A stretch of 42,893 bases of DNA from Oscillospiraceae bacterium (GTDB lineage: Bacteria; Bacillota; Clostridia; Oscillospirales; Oscillospiraceae), in the NCBI GenBank assembly GCA_016297855.1, contig JAEDFW010000002.1, positions 1 to 42,893 of the forward strand, given 5' to 3'. Positions within the stretch are counted from its first letter, which is position 1. Each line of letters starts with the position of its first letter. The notes beneath the pieces are model-generated. The model ran no database searches and was not told where the DNA came from. It worked only from the letters and a program-made list of their open reading frames with translations. This document shows, one piece after another, positions 33,779-42,274 of the stretch. The translations under genes and the position numbers were made by a program.

Positions 33779-35467
33779 TCAGCCTTCCTGCTTGGTTTCC
33801 GCTGGTGGCTCATAAGTGGGGTTATAGTTGACGATGATGCCGATTTCCTGCAGGGCCGGGATGGATTCGGTGTCTACCGGGTTATCCCAGACATCGATCT
33901 GGATGAGATTCCAGCAGTTCTGCAGGCAGGTAATGTCGGTGATTTTGTTGTAGTCGGCGTGCACATAATTGAGCCACTGCAGATTTGTCAGACCCGAAAT
34001 ATCTGCAACCGCATTTTGGTTGATGGAGAAATTCACAAGTTTGCATGTCTCAGGGTCAAATACGGGAACGGCCTCGATCTGGTTGCTGTCGGCATAGAAG
34101 CTGGTCAGCTCCGGCAGCTGATTTAGTACGGAGATATCCGTGATCTGATTGCCGGATACGTCCAACACCGACAGAGACGAACAAGCAGACAGTACCGAGA
34201 TATCGGAAATGGAGTTATTTGAGGCGTATAACTCGCGGATCGATGTGTTGCCGGCAATGCTGCTCAGACGCGACACGCCGCAGTTTTCGATGTAGAGCTT
34301 TTCCAGCGCCAGACAGTTGTTGAGATAGGTGATGGTGCTGATGGGGTTGTTGGTCAGATGCAGCTCTTTGAGCTGTGTAAGCGCGGAAAGGGCGGTAATA
34401 TCCGTGATGGTGTTATTTGTGAGGTCAAGATTTGTCAGCTTATCCAGCGCTACCAGCGCATTGATGCTGCTCACCGCACAGCCGGACAGGTTCAGACTCT
34501 GCAGATCCGGCAGCGTACCAATCGTCTCCAACGCGGCAGACGATAGCGTGCAGCCGGAAAGATCCAGTGCGCGCAGCGTGGTCATAGATGATAGAACGGA
34601 GAAATCCAGCGCCGCTGCGTGGACGCTGAGCGATGTAAGACCGGCGAAGAGCGGCAGATCATCAAGACTTTGCACACCCTCCGGTAATTCCAGTTCGCGG
34701 ATGTCCCACAGCTCGTCGGACATAATCGTAGCGCCTGCGGATTTTCCAAGCAGCTGGCGCACATAGCCATCGAGCGCAGAGTCCTGAATCGTAACGGCCT
34801 CAACAACGCTTCCGATGGTGTATCCTGCATAGGATGCGTCGCTGACCAGACCGTTTTCGCCCACGACAATGGCGACGACTTTGCTTTCGCCGCCCCCCAG
34901 CGTGACGGGGCCGGCGTATGCGTCGGTTACGATGGAGGGGTAATCCTCGTTGACGACCATATAGACCTGCTCACAGCCAGTGACGGTGACGTCAATGTAT
35001 TCGCTGTAGTAGCCGCTTTCCGGGCTGATGGATGGCGCATCCGGGCGCATGCCGTCGATGGTGGCCTTGACGTCGCTGTTTGTAATGCGGCTGAGCATCT
35101 GCTCGGCGTCAAGCAGTTTGTCCTGCGCGACATAGGTCTGTGAGAGCGCCAGATACAGATCGACAGAGTTGGGGTTTTCGGTAATGGCGCTCACAAGCGT
35201 ATACTCCGCTTTTGTGAAGTTTCCGTCGCGCACATACGTCTCGGCAAGGCGCACCGGAAGATTATCGTTCTCCGGCTCAAGTTTTGCGGCGACTTTATAC
35301 AGGCTGATCGCCCGGTTGTAGCGCCCGGCTTCGTAATAGTGATCGCCCCAATAGGCGAACACACTTGCAGTCAGGTCAGTTCGGAAGAATAAGAAGAACC
35401 AACAGGCAGCGGCCAGAATCACAAGGACCAGCACCAGCGGGAGAATGATCTTCAAGGCGTGTTTCAT
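33779..35467 (-). CDS. Membrane-anchored TPR and leucine-rich-repeat protein
   Basis: 562 residues. An N-terminal membrane helix (7-28) suggests an anchored, extracytoplasmic protein. Residues about 33-130 hold tetratricopeptide repeats (YYEAGRYNRAISLYKVAAKLEP, then a second and third unit). Residues about 143-220 resemble a chitobiase C-terminal-like beta domain (APSISPESGYYSEYIDVTV). From about 255 to 545 there are internalin-like leucine-rich repeats of about 22 residues (LTNLDLTNNTITDITALSAL). No LPXTG or other wall motif is seen at the C terminus (PAETKQEG). The start at 35467 has GGAG seven bases upstream and lies downstream of a consensus promoter, which excludes the longer frame to 35590. 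Function unknown; a protein-binding surface role is inferred. Confidence 0.88.
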   Translation of the reverse strand: MKHALKIILPLVLVLVILAAACWFFLFFRTDLTASVFAYWGDHYYEAGRYNRAISLYKVAAKLEPENDNLPVRLAETYVRDGNFTKAEYTLVSAITENPNSVDLYLALSQTYVAQDKLLDAEQMLSRITNSDVKATIDGMRPDAPSISPESGYYSEYIDVTVTGCEQVYMVVNEDYPSIVTDAYAGPVTLGGGESKVVAIVVGENGLVSDASYAGYTIGSVVEAVTIQDSALDGYVRQLLGKSAGATIMSDELWDIRELELPEGVQSLDDLPLFAGLTSLSVHAAALDFSVLSSMTTLRALDLSGCTLSSAALETIGTLPDLQSLNLSGCAVSSINALVALDKLTNLDLTNNTITDITALSALTQLKELHLTNNPISTITYLNNCLALEKLYIENCGVSRLSSIAGNTSIRELYASNNSISDISVLSACSSLSVLDVSGNQITDISVLNQLPELTSFYADSNQIEAVPVFDPETCKLVNFSINQNAVADISGLTNLQWLNYVHADYNKITDITCLQNCWNLIQIDVWDNPVDTESIPALQEIGIIVNYNPTYEPPAETKQEG

Positions 35468-35497
35468 GTCTACGCTCCAATCATAATGATGGCTCAT

Positions 35498-35526
35498 ATT
35501 ATACGACCTTGACAAAAAAGTGTCAA
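35498..35526 (-). promoter_or_regulatory. Consensus promoter of the TPR-LRR gene
   Basis: Minus-strand TTGACA (35521-35526), 17-base spacer, TATAAT (35498-35503): all 12 positions match sigma-A consensus. The -35 forms an inverted repeat with the spacer, TTGACA-N6-TGTCAA, a possible operator that would be needed to restrain such a strong promoter. Confidence 0.9.
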
Positions 35527-35546
35527 GATTCGATATTATGTCAATC

Positions 35547-35576
35547 GTCATACAGGTGCACCGAGAAGCATACACT
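35547..35576 (+). promoter_or_regulatory. Likely sigma-E promoter of spoIID
   Basis: GTCATA (35547-35552), 16-base spacer, CATACACT (35569-35576). The -10 fits the sigma-E consensus CATACAnT and is identical to the one before spoIIID; the -35 also fits. Start near 35583, about 20 bases before spoIID. Confidence 0.72.
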
Positions 35577-35602
35577 TGTCTGAACAACAAGGGGGGCTGC
35601 CA

Positions 35603-36649
35603 ATGAAAACGGTTCTGATTGGGTGCATTCTGTCTGTGCTCGCCATTTTGCTGATTCCATCGGCTGCGCCGCAGCAGGCGGACGAGTCCGAAAAGCGGGT
35701 GCTGTTCATCGCGCAGGAGGAAAGCAAACCCGCTGCAAAGATGGAAACGTCTTTGCTGCTGGCGGACGAGCTGTCGGGCAGCGATGCTGCGCAGCTACGG
35801 CTTTTGTGCGGCGGCGAGGTACTCACTGTCGGCGTGCGGGAATATCTGACAAATGTGGTTCTGTGCGAAATGCCGGCGGATTTTGATCTGGAAGCGCTCA
35901 AGGCGCAGGCTGTGGCCGCTCGCACATTTTTATGGAAGCAGGCGCAGTCGGAAAAACACATGGATGCTGATATCTGCGCCGACAGCGCATGTTGTCAGGC
36001 GTGGATGAATGAGCAGGCGCTGCGAGAAAAGTACGGCGGCGCATATGAGAAGGCGGCAGAAAAGGCTGCGCTGGCCGTGTCGCAGACGGCGGACGAAGTT
36101 CTGTGCTATAACGGCGCGCTCATCGACGCAACGTATTTTTCCTGCTCGGGCGGCAGCACCGAAGCGGCGGTGGCCGTGTGGGGAACAGATGTGCCGTATC
36201 TGCAGCCGGTAGAAAGTCCCGGAGAGGAATCTGCCGCACGCTATAAGAGTGAGGTGTCTTTTACACTCGATGAATTCCGGAAAATCATCACAGACGAGGA
36301 TGAAGGCGCGGTGATGAATGACGCAGCTGAGAACTGGATTGGGGAGATCACCTGTACCGAAGGCGGAGGCGTGGATACGGCTGTGATCGGCGGAGCGGTT
36401 TTCTCGGGCGTGCAGCTGCGGCAGATGTTTCACCTCAACTCCACAAAGTTTACGATGGAGCTGACGGATGCCGGCGTGACATTTCATGTGCTGGGTTTTG
36501 GGCACCGCGTGGGCATGAGCCAGTACGGTGCTGAAAATCTGGCGGAAAACAGTTTTTCCTACCGTGTGATTCTGCAGTATTACTATCAGAACACCAGAAT
36601 AAAAAAACTGTCCCGATCGGACTCGGGACAGTTTACGTTATCTGATTAG
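35603..36649 (+). CDS. spoIID: Stage II sporulation protein D
   Basis: Membrane-anchored murein lytic transglycosylase that, with SpoIIP and SpoIIM, drives engulfment of the forespore. 348 residues. One N-terminal anchor (3-20), then the SpoIID domain: VREYLTNVVLCEMPADFDLEAL..., LKAQAVAARTFLW, the DSACCQAW loop, and GFGHRVGMSQYGA near the C terminus. The ATG at 35603 follows AAGGGGGG by six bases. Preceded by a sigma-E-like promoter. The last 15 codons contain the secG terminator hairpin on the other strand, and the stop overlaps the secG stop by four bases. spoIIQ does not follow, unlike in Bacillus. Confidence 0.94.
   Translation: MKTVLIGCILSVLAILLIPSAAPQQADESEKRVLFIAQEESKPAAKMETSLLLADELSGSDAAQLRLLCGGEVLTVGVREYLTNVVLCEMPADFDLEALKAQAVAARTFLWKQAQSEKHMDADICADSACCQAWMNEQALREKYGGAYEKAAEKAALAVSQTADEVLCYNGALIDATYFSCSGGSTEAAVAVWGTDVPYLQPVESPGEESAARYKSEVSFTLDEFRKIITDEDEGAVMNDAAENWIGEITCTEGGGVDTAVIGGAVFSGVQLRQMFHLNSTKFTMELTDAGVTFHVLGFGHRVGMSQYGAENLAENSFSYRVILQYYYQNTRIKKLSRSDSGQFTLSD
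36601..36634 (-). terminator. secG terminator inside the spoIID 3' end
   Basis: Minus strand: 12-bp stem AAACTGTCCCGA / TCGGGACAGTTT (36605-36616 with 36623-36634), 6-base loop, running into seven T. The hairpin codes for SpoIID residues on the plus strand. Confidence 0.92.
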
Positions 36650-36879
36650 AACAGGTTCAGAACCAGCGTCAGAACAAGGAACACACCGCCGATCCACTTG
36701 GTCGCCTTCGCCAGCTTGGCATCGATAGACTTGCTCTTGCTCTTGGCAGAAAAACCGTCGCCGCCGGCGATGGCGGAAGACAGGCCGGAACTCTTGCCGG
36801 ACTGAAGCGTGACGATCACAACAAGGCCGACAGCCAGAATCAGCTGGATCACGGTCAAAATAATATGCAGAACAGTCAT
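36646..36879 (-). CDS. secG: Protein translocase subunit SecG
   Basis: Small SecYEG translocon subunit, 77 residues with two membrane helices (about 4-26 and 55-76) and the conserved turn VTLQSGKSSGLSSAIAGG between them. ATG at 36879 with GGGAGG four bases upstream; a TTG 12 bases earlier lies before the ribosome-binding site. Convergent with spoIID, with overlapping stops. Own promoter upstream. Confidence 0.95.
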   Translation of the reverse strand: MTVLHIILTVIQLILAVGLVVIVTLQSGKSSGLSSAIAGGDGFSAKSKSKSIDAKLAKATKWIGGVFLVLTLVLNLF

Positions 36880-36954
36880 AATTCCTCCCAATCAATACGC
36901 CGTTCTTGTCCGGCAGACGGCAGGCCGTAATAACTTTCATACAAAGCAGAAAGT

Positions 36955-36983
36955 ATGATATCATAAAAGTTGGAGTTTTGCAA
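36955..36983 (-). promoter_or_regulatory. secG promoter
   Basis: Minus-strand TTGCAA (36978-36983), 17-base spacer, TATCAT (36955-36960) with an upstream TG (extended -10). The -10 is inside a 12-base palindrome, TATGATATCATA (36954-36965). Confidence 0.75.
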
Positions 36984-37021
36984 GAGATAATTCACAACAA
37001 TTGGACATAATTCGCAACGCA

Positions 37022-38149
37022 TCAGGACTTCGTGGGCCATACGCCTGTGGCCGAGCAGGTGAGGTAGGCGTTGATGAAGCCATCGATGTCGCCGTCCATA
37101 ACAGCGTTGATGTTCGTCATTTCATAACCCGTGCGCGTGTCCTTGGCCAGCGTATAGGGCATAAAGACATAGTTGCGGATCTGGCTGCCCCATTCGATCT
37201 TGAGCTGCGCGCCCTTGATGTCGGAAATCTTGTCGAGGTGTTCACGCTCTTTGATCTCAATGAGCTTCGAGCGCAGCATCCGCATACAGGTCTCGCGGTT
37301 CTGGAACTGGTCGCGCTGCGTCTGGCAGGAGACGACAATGCCGGTTGGTTTGTGGATCAGGCGAACGGCCGAGGAAGTCTTGTTGATGTGCTGGCCGCCG
37401 GCGCCGGACGAGCGGTATACCTGCATTTCGATGTCCTCGGGCCGGATGTCTACGTCCTTGCTGTCGTCGGCGATCTCCGGGATGACTTCAACCGCTGCAA
37501 ACGATGTCTGCCGTCGGGCGTTGGCGTCAAATGGTGATACGCGTACCAGCCGGTGCACACCGTTTTCGCTTTTCAAAAAGCCGTAAGCGTTCGGGCCTTC
37601 GACCAGAATGCTGGCCGATTTGATACCGGCTTCATCGCCGTCAAGGTAATCGAGAATTTTGTAGGTGAAGCCATGCGCCTCTGTCCAGTGCGTATACATG
37701 CGGTAGAGCATCTGCGTCCAGTCCTGCGCTTCGGTGCCGCCGGCACCTGCCTGGAAAGAAACAATGGCGTTATTGTTGTCGTATTCACCGGACAGAAGCG
37801 TTTCCAGCCGGGCGTTTTCCATTTGCTCTTCCAGCTCATGATATCCCGTGGTCAGCTCGTCCAACATCGAGTCGTCGTTTTCTTCGATTGCCATCTCGCA
37901 GATGGTCATGAGATCGTCCCACTGCGTGCACATTTTTTTGTAGCGCTCGATCTTGGATTCCAGCTGACGGGCGTGCTTCATGACCTTTTGCGATGTTTCC
38001 TGATTGTCCCAGAAGCCGGGCGATTCAATCTGCGCGTGCAGACGGTCAAGCTCCTCCTCCGCCGCGCTGATGCCGAGCGAAACGGCCAGATCATCGAGCT
38101 TTGGACGGTTATTATTCAGTTTTACCTTGTATTCATCAAATTCAATCAT
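37022..38149 (-). CDS. prfB: Peptide chain release factor 2, without programmed frameshift
   Basis: Class I release factor for UGA and UAA stops. 375 residues in a single frame. The SPF codon-recognition tripeptide is in VRVSPFDANARRQTSF and the catalytic GGQ in SSGAGGQHINKTSS. Many bacterial prfB genes carry an in-frame UGA near codon 26 that needs a +1 shift; here that region reads AVSLGISAAEEEL (codons 22-34) with no stop and no CTTTGA slip site. The start at 38149 is the first ATG after the promoter's expected start site (near 38176); the ribosome-binding site is weak. Upstream open frame to 38254 covers the promoter and is rejected. Confidence 0.95.
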   Translation of the reverse strand: MIEFDEYKVKLNNNRPKLDDLAVSLGISAAEEELDRLHAQIESPGFWDNQETSQKVMKHARQLESKIERYKKMCTQWDDLMTICEMAIEENDDSMLDELTTGYHELEEQMENARLETLLSGEYDNNNAIVSFQAGAGGTEAQDWTQMLYRMYTHWTEAHGFTYKILDYLDGDEAGIKSASILVEGPNAYGFLKSENGVHRLVRVSPFDANARRQTSFAAVEVIPEIADDSKDVDIRPEDIEMQVYRSSGAGGQHINKTSSAVRLIHKPTGIVVSCQTQRDQFQNRETCMRMLRSKLIEIKEREHLDKISDIKGAQLKIEWGSQIRNYVFMPYTLAKDTRTGYEMTNINAVMDGDIDGFINAYLTCSATGVWPTKS

Positions 38150-38182
38150 ATAGGAACCACACTTCCAAAAGTTTTCGTCAGT

Positions 38183-38211
38183 ATTATATCCGAAAACAGG
38201 CGCGCTGTAAA
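38183..38211 (-). promoter_or_regulatory. prfB promoter
   Basis: Minus-strand TTTACA (38206-38211), 17-base spacer, TATAAT (38183-38188), 34 bases before the start codon. Confidence 0.85.
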
Positions 38212-38261
38212 GAGGAAACCGCGCATATGGCGCACGCTCTGCCATGCACGCCAAACAGGGA

Positions 38262-38290
38262 TTGACAGTTGGCGAAAAATGCGATAAATT
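38262..38290 (+). promoter_or_regulatory. Promoter of the cobalamin operon
   Basis: TTGACA (38262-38267), 17-base spacer, TAAATT (38285-38290), about 40 bases before the riboswitch core. Divergent from prfB. Confidence 0.82.
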
Positions 38291-38317
38291 ATCTGCAAGA
38301 CAGACAGAAAGTATGAG

Positions 38318-38468
38318 TTCCGTCGAGGAATAAAGGGAATTCGGTGCAAGTCCGAAGCGAACCCGTCACTGTAACAGGGAGCGAAGCGCACAAACGGTCA
38401 TTGGAAGCAGACTTCTGAGAAGACGCGCCAAGCTGTGAACTGGAGCCAGGAAACCTGCTCATGCTGTG
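38318..38468 (+). promoter_or_regulatory. Cobalamin (B12) riboswitch
   Basis: Conserved core elements in order: AGGGAATTCGGTGCAAGTCCG (38334-38354 region), ACCCGTCACTGTAACAGGG, and the B12 box AGCCAGGAAACCTGCTC (38444-38460). Followed by a terminator and cbiD, so binding of adenosylcobalamin or a related corrinoid should shut off the cbi operon. Borders are approximate. Confidence 0.93.
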
Positions 38469-38528
38469 TTCAGTCCAAGACTGCGGTGCTCAGTCCATGG
38501 ATAATCGGGCAGCAATGCCTCTTTTATT

Positions 38529-38555
38529 GGGCGGCCGTAAGGCTGCTCTTTTTTT
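38529..38555 (+). terminator. Riboswitch-controlled terminator
   Basis: Stem GGGCGGCC / GGCTGCTC (8 bp with two G-U pairs), GTAA loop, then seven T (38549-38555). An upstream GGGCAGC (38507-38513) can pair with GCTGCTC instead, so an antiterminator is possible. Lies between the B12 box and cbiD. Confidence 0.82.
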
Positions 38556-38607
38556 GAGGAGAATTTGCTTATTGGGCAGTCTCGGATGACGGAGGAAAGG
38601 AGCGGCC

Positions 38608-39741
38608 ATGCTGGAACATTATATTGAATACGGCCAACAGCGGCTGCGATGCGGCTATACCACCGGCACCTGCGCGGCCGCTGCGGCGCGTGCGGGCGCG
38701 CAGGCATTGCTCACCGGAGAGTTTCCTGCTGCGCTTACCGTGCAGACGCCTGCCGGAATCGCTGTGACAGTCAAACCGGAACAGTGCCGTCTGGAGCCTG
38801 ATTTTGCCCAATGCGCCGTGCGCAAAGACGGCGGCGATGATTGTGATGTGACAAACGGCGCGCTGATTGTGGTGCGTGTGGAGAAGATTGAATCAGGAAT
38901 CGAAATTGAAGGCGGCGACGGCGTGGGAAGGATCACGCGGCCCGGCCTCAATCAGCCTGTGGGTGCAGCCGCCATCAACCGAGGCCCCAGACAGATGATC
39001 GAAGCGCAGCTTCGACAGGCGCTGGAAAAAGCCGGCCAAAACTGCGGCCTGCGCGCTGAGATCATCGTACCGGACGGACAGGTACTTGCTGAAAAGACGT
39101 TCAACCCGCGTCTTGGCATCGAGGGCGGCATTTCGATTCTTGGCTCAACCGGTATCGTCCGTCCTATGAGCCGCCAGGCGCTCATCGATACCATCCGTGC
39201 TGAACTCAGTATGAACCGGGCCGAGGGCGTGACAGATGTTCTTATGACGCCCGGCAATTACGGCGCGGATTTTGCAGAGCACGCACTGAAGCTTGATATG
39301 CGCAGGGCAGTGCAATGCGCAAACTACATTGGAGAGGCGCTGGATATTGCCGTGACGCTTGGTTTTTCTTCCGTTCTGCTCGTTGGGCACGTCGGAAAGC
39401 TCTGCAAGCTGGCGGCTAACGTGATGGATACGCATTCCCGCACCGCCGATGGCCGCCGCGAGGTGTTTGTCACGCACGCCGCGATTCTCGGAGCGGAAAC
39501 TGCGCTGCTTCGCGCGCTTTATGATGCGGCCACGACGGATGCGGCGCTTGCGCTTCTGGCTGACGCCGGGCTTCAGCAGCCGGTGATGGATTCCATCGCA
39601 AAGGCTGCCGGGCAGGCGCTGCAGCACCGGGCAGGCAGGTTGAACGTACAGGCGATCGTGTTTTCACAGGCGGCTGGCTGCATGGCGATGACACCCGGCG
39701 CGCATGCGCTCCTGAAACGTCATGTGAATTCTGAAGATTGA
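38608..39741 (+). CDS. cbiD: Cobalt-precorrin-5B (C1)-methyltransferase CbiD
   Basis: Adds the C1 methyl group in the oxygen-independent corrin pathway, giving cobalt-precorrin-6A. 377 residues. Family blocks: LRCGYTTGTCAAAAARAG near the N terminus, GITR-like region DGVGRITRPGLNQPVG, the NPRLGIEGGISILGSTGIVRPMS segment, and LLVGHVGKLCKLAANVMDTHS. AAGGAG five bases upstream fixes the start. First gene behind the riboswitch. CbiD (with CbiG) marks the anaerobic route. Confidence 0.95.
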   Translation: MLEHYIEYGQQRLRCGYTTGTCAAAAARAGAQALLTGEFPAALTVQTPAGIAVTVKPEQCRLEPDFAQCAVRKDGGDDCDVTNGALIVVRVEKIESGIEIEGGDGVGRITRPGLNQPVGAAAINRGPRQMIEAQLRQALEKAGQNCGLRAEIIVPDGQVLAEKTFNPRLGIEGGISILGSTGIVRPMSRQALIDTIRAELSMNRAEGVTDVLMTPGNYGADFAEHALKLDMRRAVQCANYIGEALDIAVTLGFSSVLLVGHVGKLCKLAANVMDTHSRTADGRREVFVTHAAILGAETALLRALYDAATTDAALALLADAGLQQPVMDSIAKAAGQALQHRAGRLNVQAIVFSQAAGCMAMTPGAHALLKRHVNSED

Positions 39742-39765
39742 GAAGTTCCTGATCGGGAGGTTTCT

Positions 39766-40521
39766 ATGATACATTTTGTTGGAGCAGGCTCCGGTGCTGA
39801 CGATCTCATTACCGTGCGCGGCGCACGGCTGATTGCGCAGGCAGATGTGGTCATTTATGCCGGTTCGCTGGTCAACCCTGCGCTTCTTAAAAACTGCAGG
39901 CCGGACTGCGAGATCTTTGATTCTGCGTCCATGACGCTGGAAGAAGTTCTTGCTGTCATGGACAAGGCAGAAGCGGAAGGCAAGACTACCGTCCGCCTGC
40001 ACACGGGTGATCCGTCCATCTATGGCGCGATCCGCGAACAGATGGACGCACTTGACGCGAGAGGCTACGCCTATGACATCACGCCAGGTGTGTCTTCGTT
40101 TTGCGGCGCGGCTGCGGCGTTGAAAGCCGAGTACACGCTGCCGAACGTCAGTCAGACGGTTATCATTACCAGAGCCGAAGGCAGAACGCCGGTTCCAGAA
40201 AAGGAACAGCTGCGTGCGCTTGCCGCACACGGCAGCACGATGGTGCTGTTTCTTTCCACAGGATTGCTGGAAAAGGCGCAGCAGGAGCTGATCTCAGGCG
40301 GCTACAGCCCAGATACGCCTGCGGCAATTGTCTACAAGGCCACATGGCCGGATGAAAAAGTGTTCCGATGCACCGTGTCGACGCTTGCAGAGACTGCGCG
40401 TGAGAATCAGATCACAAAAACCGCGCTCATTACAGTCGGCGGCTTTTTGGGCAGTGAGTACGACCGGTCGCTTCTCTACGACCCGGGTTTTACGCACGGC
40501 TGCCGGGAGGCCTCAAAGTGA
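39766..40521 (+). CDS. cobM: Cobalt-precorrin-4 C11-methyltransferase (CbiF/CobM)
   Basis: SAM-dependent methyltransferase of the corrin pathway, 251 residues. Signature start IHFVGAGSGADDLITVRGARL, the SAM-site GDPSIYGAIREQ, and TPGVSSFCGAAAAL. GGGAGG five bases upstream of the ATG. 24 bases after cbiD, and its stop overlaps the cbiG start by four bases (GTGA). Confidence 0.95.
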   Translation: MIHFVGAGSGADDLITVRGARLIAQADVVIYAGSLVNPALLKNCRPDCEIFDSASMTLEEVLAVMDKAEAEGKTTVRLHTGDPSIYGAIREQMDALDARGYAYDITPGVSSFCGAAAALKAEYTLPNVSQTVIITRAEGRTPVPEKEQLRALAAHGSTMVLFLSTGLLEKAQQELISGGYSPDTPAAIVYKATWPDEKVFRCTVSTLAETARENQITKTALITVGGFLGSEYDRSLLYDPGFTHGCREASK

Positions 40522-41546
40522 TTGCACTGATCGCCTTTACGCGTCGGGGCTGCGAACTGGGCAAAACGCTGGCTGCAGAACTTGGCGGAACGCTGTATAC
40601 AACAGAAAGATTTTCCGGGGAATTCGGTCTGCTATCCTGCGGCAGTTTGCAGGGATGGACGAAGGCGCGATTTCTGGATTCTGAGGCGCTGGTCTTTATC
40701 GGAGCGGCTGGCATTGCCGTGCGCGCCATCGCGCCTTTTGTCAAAGAAAAGTTTTCCGACCCGGCCATTGTGTCGGTCGATGAGATGGGGCGTTTTGCCG
40801 TGCCGCTGCTGTCCGGGCATGTGGGCGGTGCGAATGCGCTTGCAAGGCGTGTTGCCGCTGTCACCGGCGGACAGGCTGTCATTTCCACTGCCACAGATGT
40901 GAACGCGCGCTTTGCCGTGGACGTCTGGGCGAAGGAGCAGAATCTTGTGATCTGCGAACGTGAGGCAGCCAAGGCCGTCTCGGCAGCTATTTTAGAGGGA
41001 GAAGCGATAGGCTTTGATTCTGCGTATCCCATTACCGGGGAAATGCCGGAGGGTCTCGGCGCGCCGGACGCACGTGTTGGAATCTGCATCGGCTCGACCG
41101 CTGCGCAGCAGCTGTTTGATACGACACTGCATCTGGTGCCGAAGGCAGTGACGCTCGGCGTGGGCTGCAGGCGAGGCACGAGTCAGGAGCAGCTGCAGGC
41201 TGCGCTGGATGAATTCTTGCGGCAAAACGCGCTTCCGCGTGCCGCAATCTGTGCGCTTGCCAGTATTGATCTTAAAGAGGATGAGCCGGGGCTTTTGGCC
41301 CTTGCCGCATCGAACGGCTGGAAAACGCAGTTTTTTTCGGCAGAGGAACTCGCGGCAGAGCAAGGCGATTTCCCGGCGTCCGGTTTTGTCGCGCGCACCA
41401 CGGGCGTGGACAATGTTTGCCAGCGCGCGGCGCAGCGAGCTGGCGGCGATATTATCATTCAAAAGACCATCTGCCGGGGCGTGACGTTTGCTGCTGCGAT
41501 GGCGAGAATCATGCTGCACTGGGTAGAACAGGAGAATAATGAATGA
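40518..41546 (+). CDS. cbiG: Cobalt-precorrin-5A hydrolase CbiG
   Basis: Opens the ring lactone and releases acetaldehyde, cobalt-precorrin-5A to 5B. 342 residues. N-terminal block with LVFIGAAGIAVRAIAPF and VPLLSGHVGGANALAR; C-terminal half with LGVGCRRGTSQEQL. Start is GTG at 40518, seven bases after GGGAGG and overlapping the cbiF stop. Overlaps the next gene by four bases. Confidence 0.95.
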   Translation: MIALIAFTRRGCELGKTLAAELGGTLYTTERFSGEFGLLSCGSLQGWTKARFLDSEALVFIGAAGIAVRAIAPFVKEKFSDPAIVSVDEMGRFAVPLLSGHVGGANALARRVAAVTGGQAVISTATDVNARFAVDVWAKEQNLVICEREAAKAVSAAILEGEAIGFDSAYPITGEMPEGLGAPDARVGICIGSTAAQQLFDTTLHLVPKAVTLGVGCRRGTSQEQLQAALDEFLRQNALPRAAICALASIDLKEDEPGLLALAASNGWKTQFFSAEELAAEQGDFPASGFVARTTGVDNVCQRAAQRAGGDIIIQKTICRGVTFAAAMARIMLHWVEQENNE

Positions 41547-42274
41547 AAAAGCTGTATATTGTTGGTCTCGGCCCCGGCGGTGGGCAGGATATGACTGGCC
41601 GCGCGAAAGCAGTGTTGGAAAATGCTGACGTGATTGTCGGTTACACCGTCTATATTGATCTTATCCGCGAAGATTATTCGCATAAGGAACTGTTCACCAC
41701 GCCCATGCGTAAGGAGGTCGAGCGCTGTGAGATGGCGCTGGAACTGGCAAACGGTGGCAAGACCGTGGCCATGGTCTGCTCGGGCGATCCCGGCGTGTAC
41801 GGTATGGCGGGGCTTTGCTATGAGCTGTCGGAAAAATGGCCGGAGGTCGAGCTGGAGGTCATCCCGGGCATCACGGCTGCCTGCGGCGGCGCAGCAGTGC
41901 TTGGCGCACCGCTCATGCATGATTTCTGCCTGATTTCGCTGTCTGATCTCATGACGCCGTGGCAAGCGATCGAAAAGCGGCTACGCGCGGCTGCGCAGGC
42001 GGACTTCGTCGTGTGCCTCTATAACCCGTCGAGCCACAAGCGCAAGGATTATCTGCAGAAAGCTTGTGATATTCTGCTGGTGGAAAAATCGCCCGAGACG
42101 CCCTGTGGATACGTCGGACAGATCGGAAGAGACGGTGAAAGCGCCACGGTTTTGACACTGGGCGAACTTCGCAATGCGCAGGTGGATATGTTTACGACTG
42201 TTTTTGTTGGCAACAGCCAGACAAAAATCCTCGGTGGTAGGCTCGTCACCCCACGGGGGTATCTGCAGCGATGA
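41543..42274 (+). CDS. cobJ: Cobalt-precorrin-3 C17-methyltransferase (CbiH/CobJ)
   Basis: SAM-dependent ring-contracting methyltransferase, 243 residues. Start KLYIVGLGPGGGQDMTGRAK, YTVYIDLI, the SAM-site CSGDPGVYGMAGL, and LYNPSSHKRKDYL. ATGA overlap with cbiG and AGGAG eight bases upstream. Some members are fused to extra Fe-S domains; this one is not. Confidence 0.95.
   Translation: MKKLYIVGLGPGGGQDMTGRAKAVLENADVIVGYTVYIDLIREDYSHKELFTTPMRKEVERCEMALELANGGKTVAMVCSGDPGVYGMAGLCYELSEKWPEVELEVIPGITAACGGAAVLGAPLMHDFCLISLSDLMTPWQAIEKRLRAAAQADFVVCLYNPSSHKRKDYLQKACDILLVEKSPETPCGYVGQIGRDGESATVLTLGELRNAQVDMFTTVFVGNSQTKILGGRLVTPRGYLQR

Noticed and set aside
35468..35590. Longer start for the TPR-LRR protein
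   Set aside because: Would cover the consensus promoter and -10 box; the membrane helix would no longer be N-terminal.
38150..38254. Start of prfB further upstream
   Set aside because: The frame is open but lies over the prfB promoter (38183-38211) and is not conserved in sequence type.
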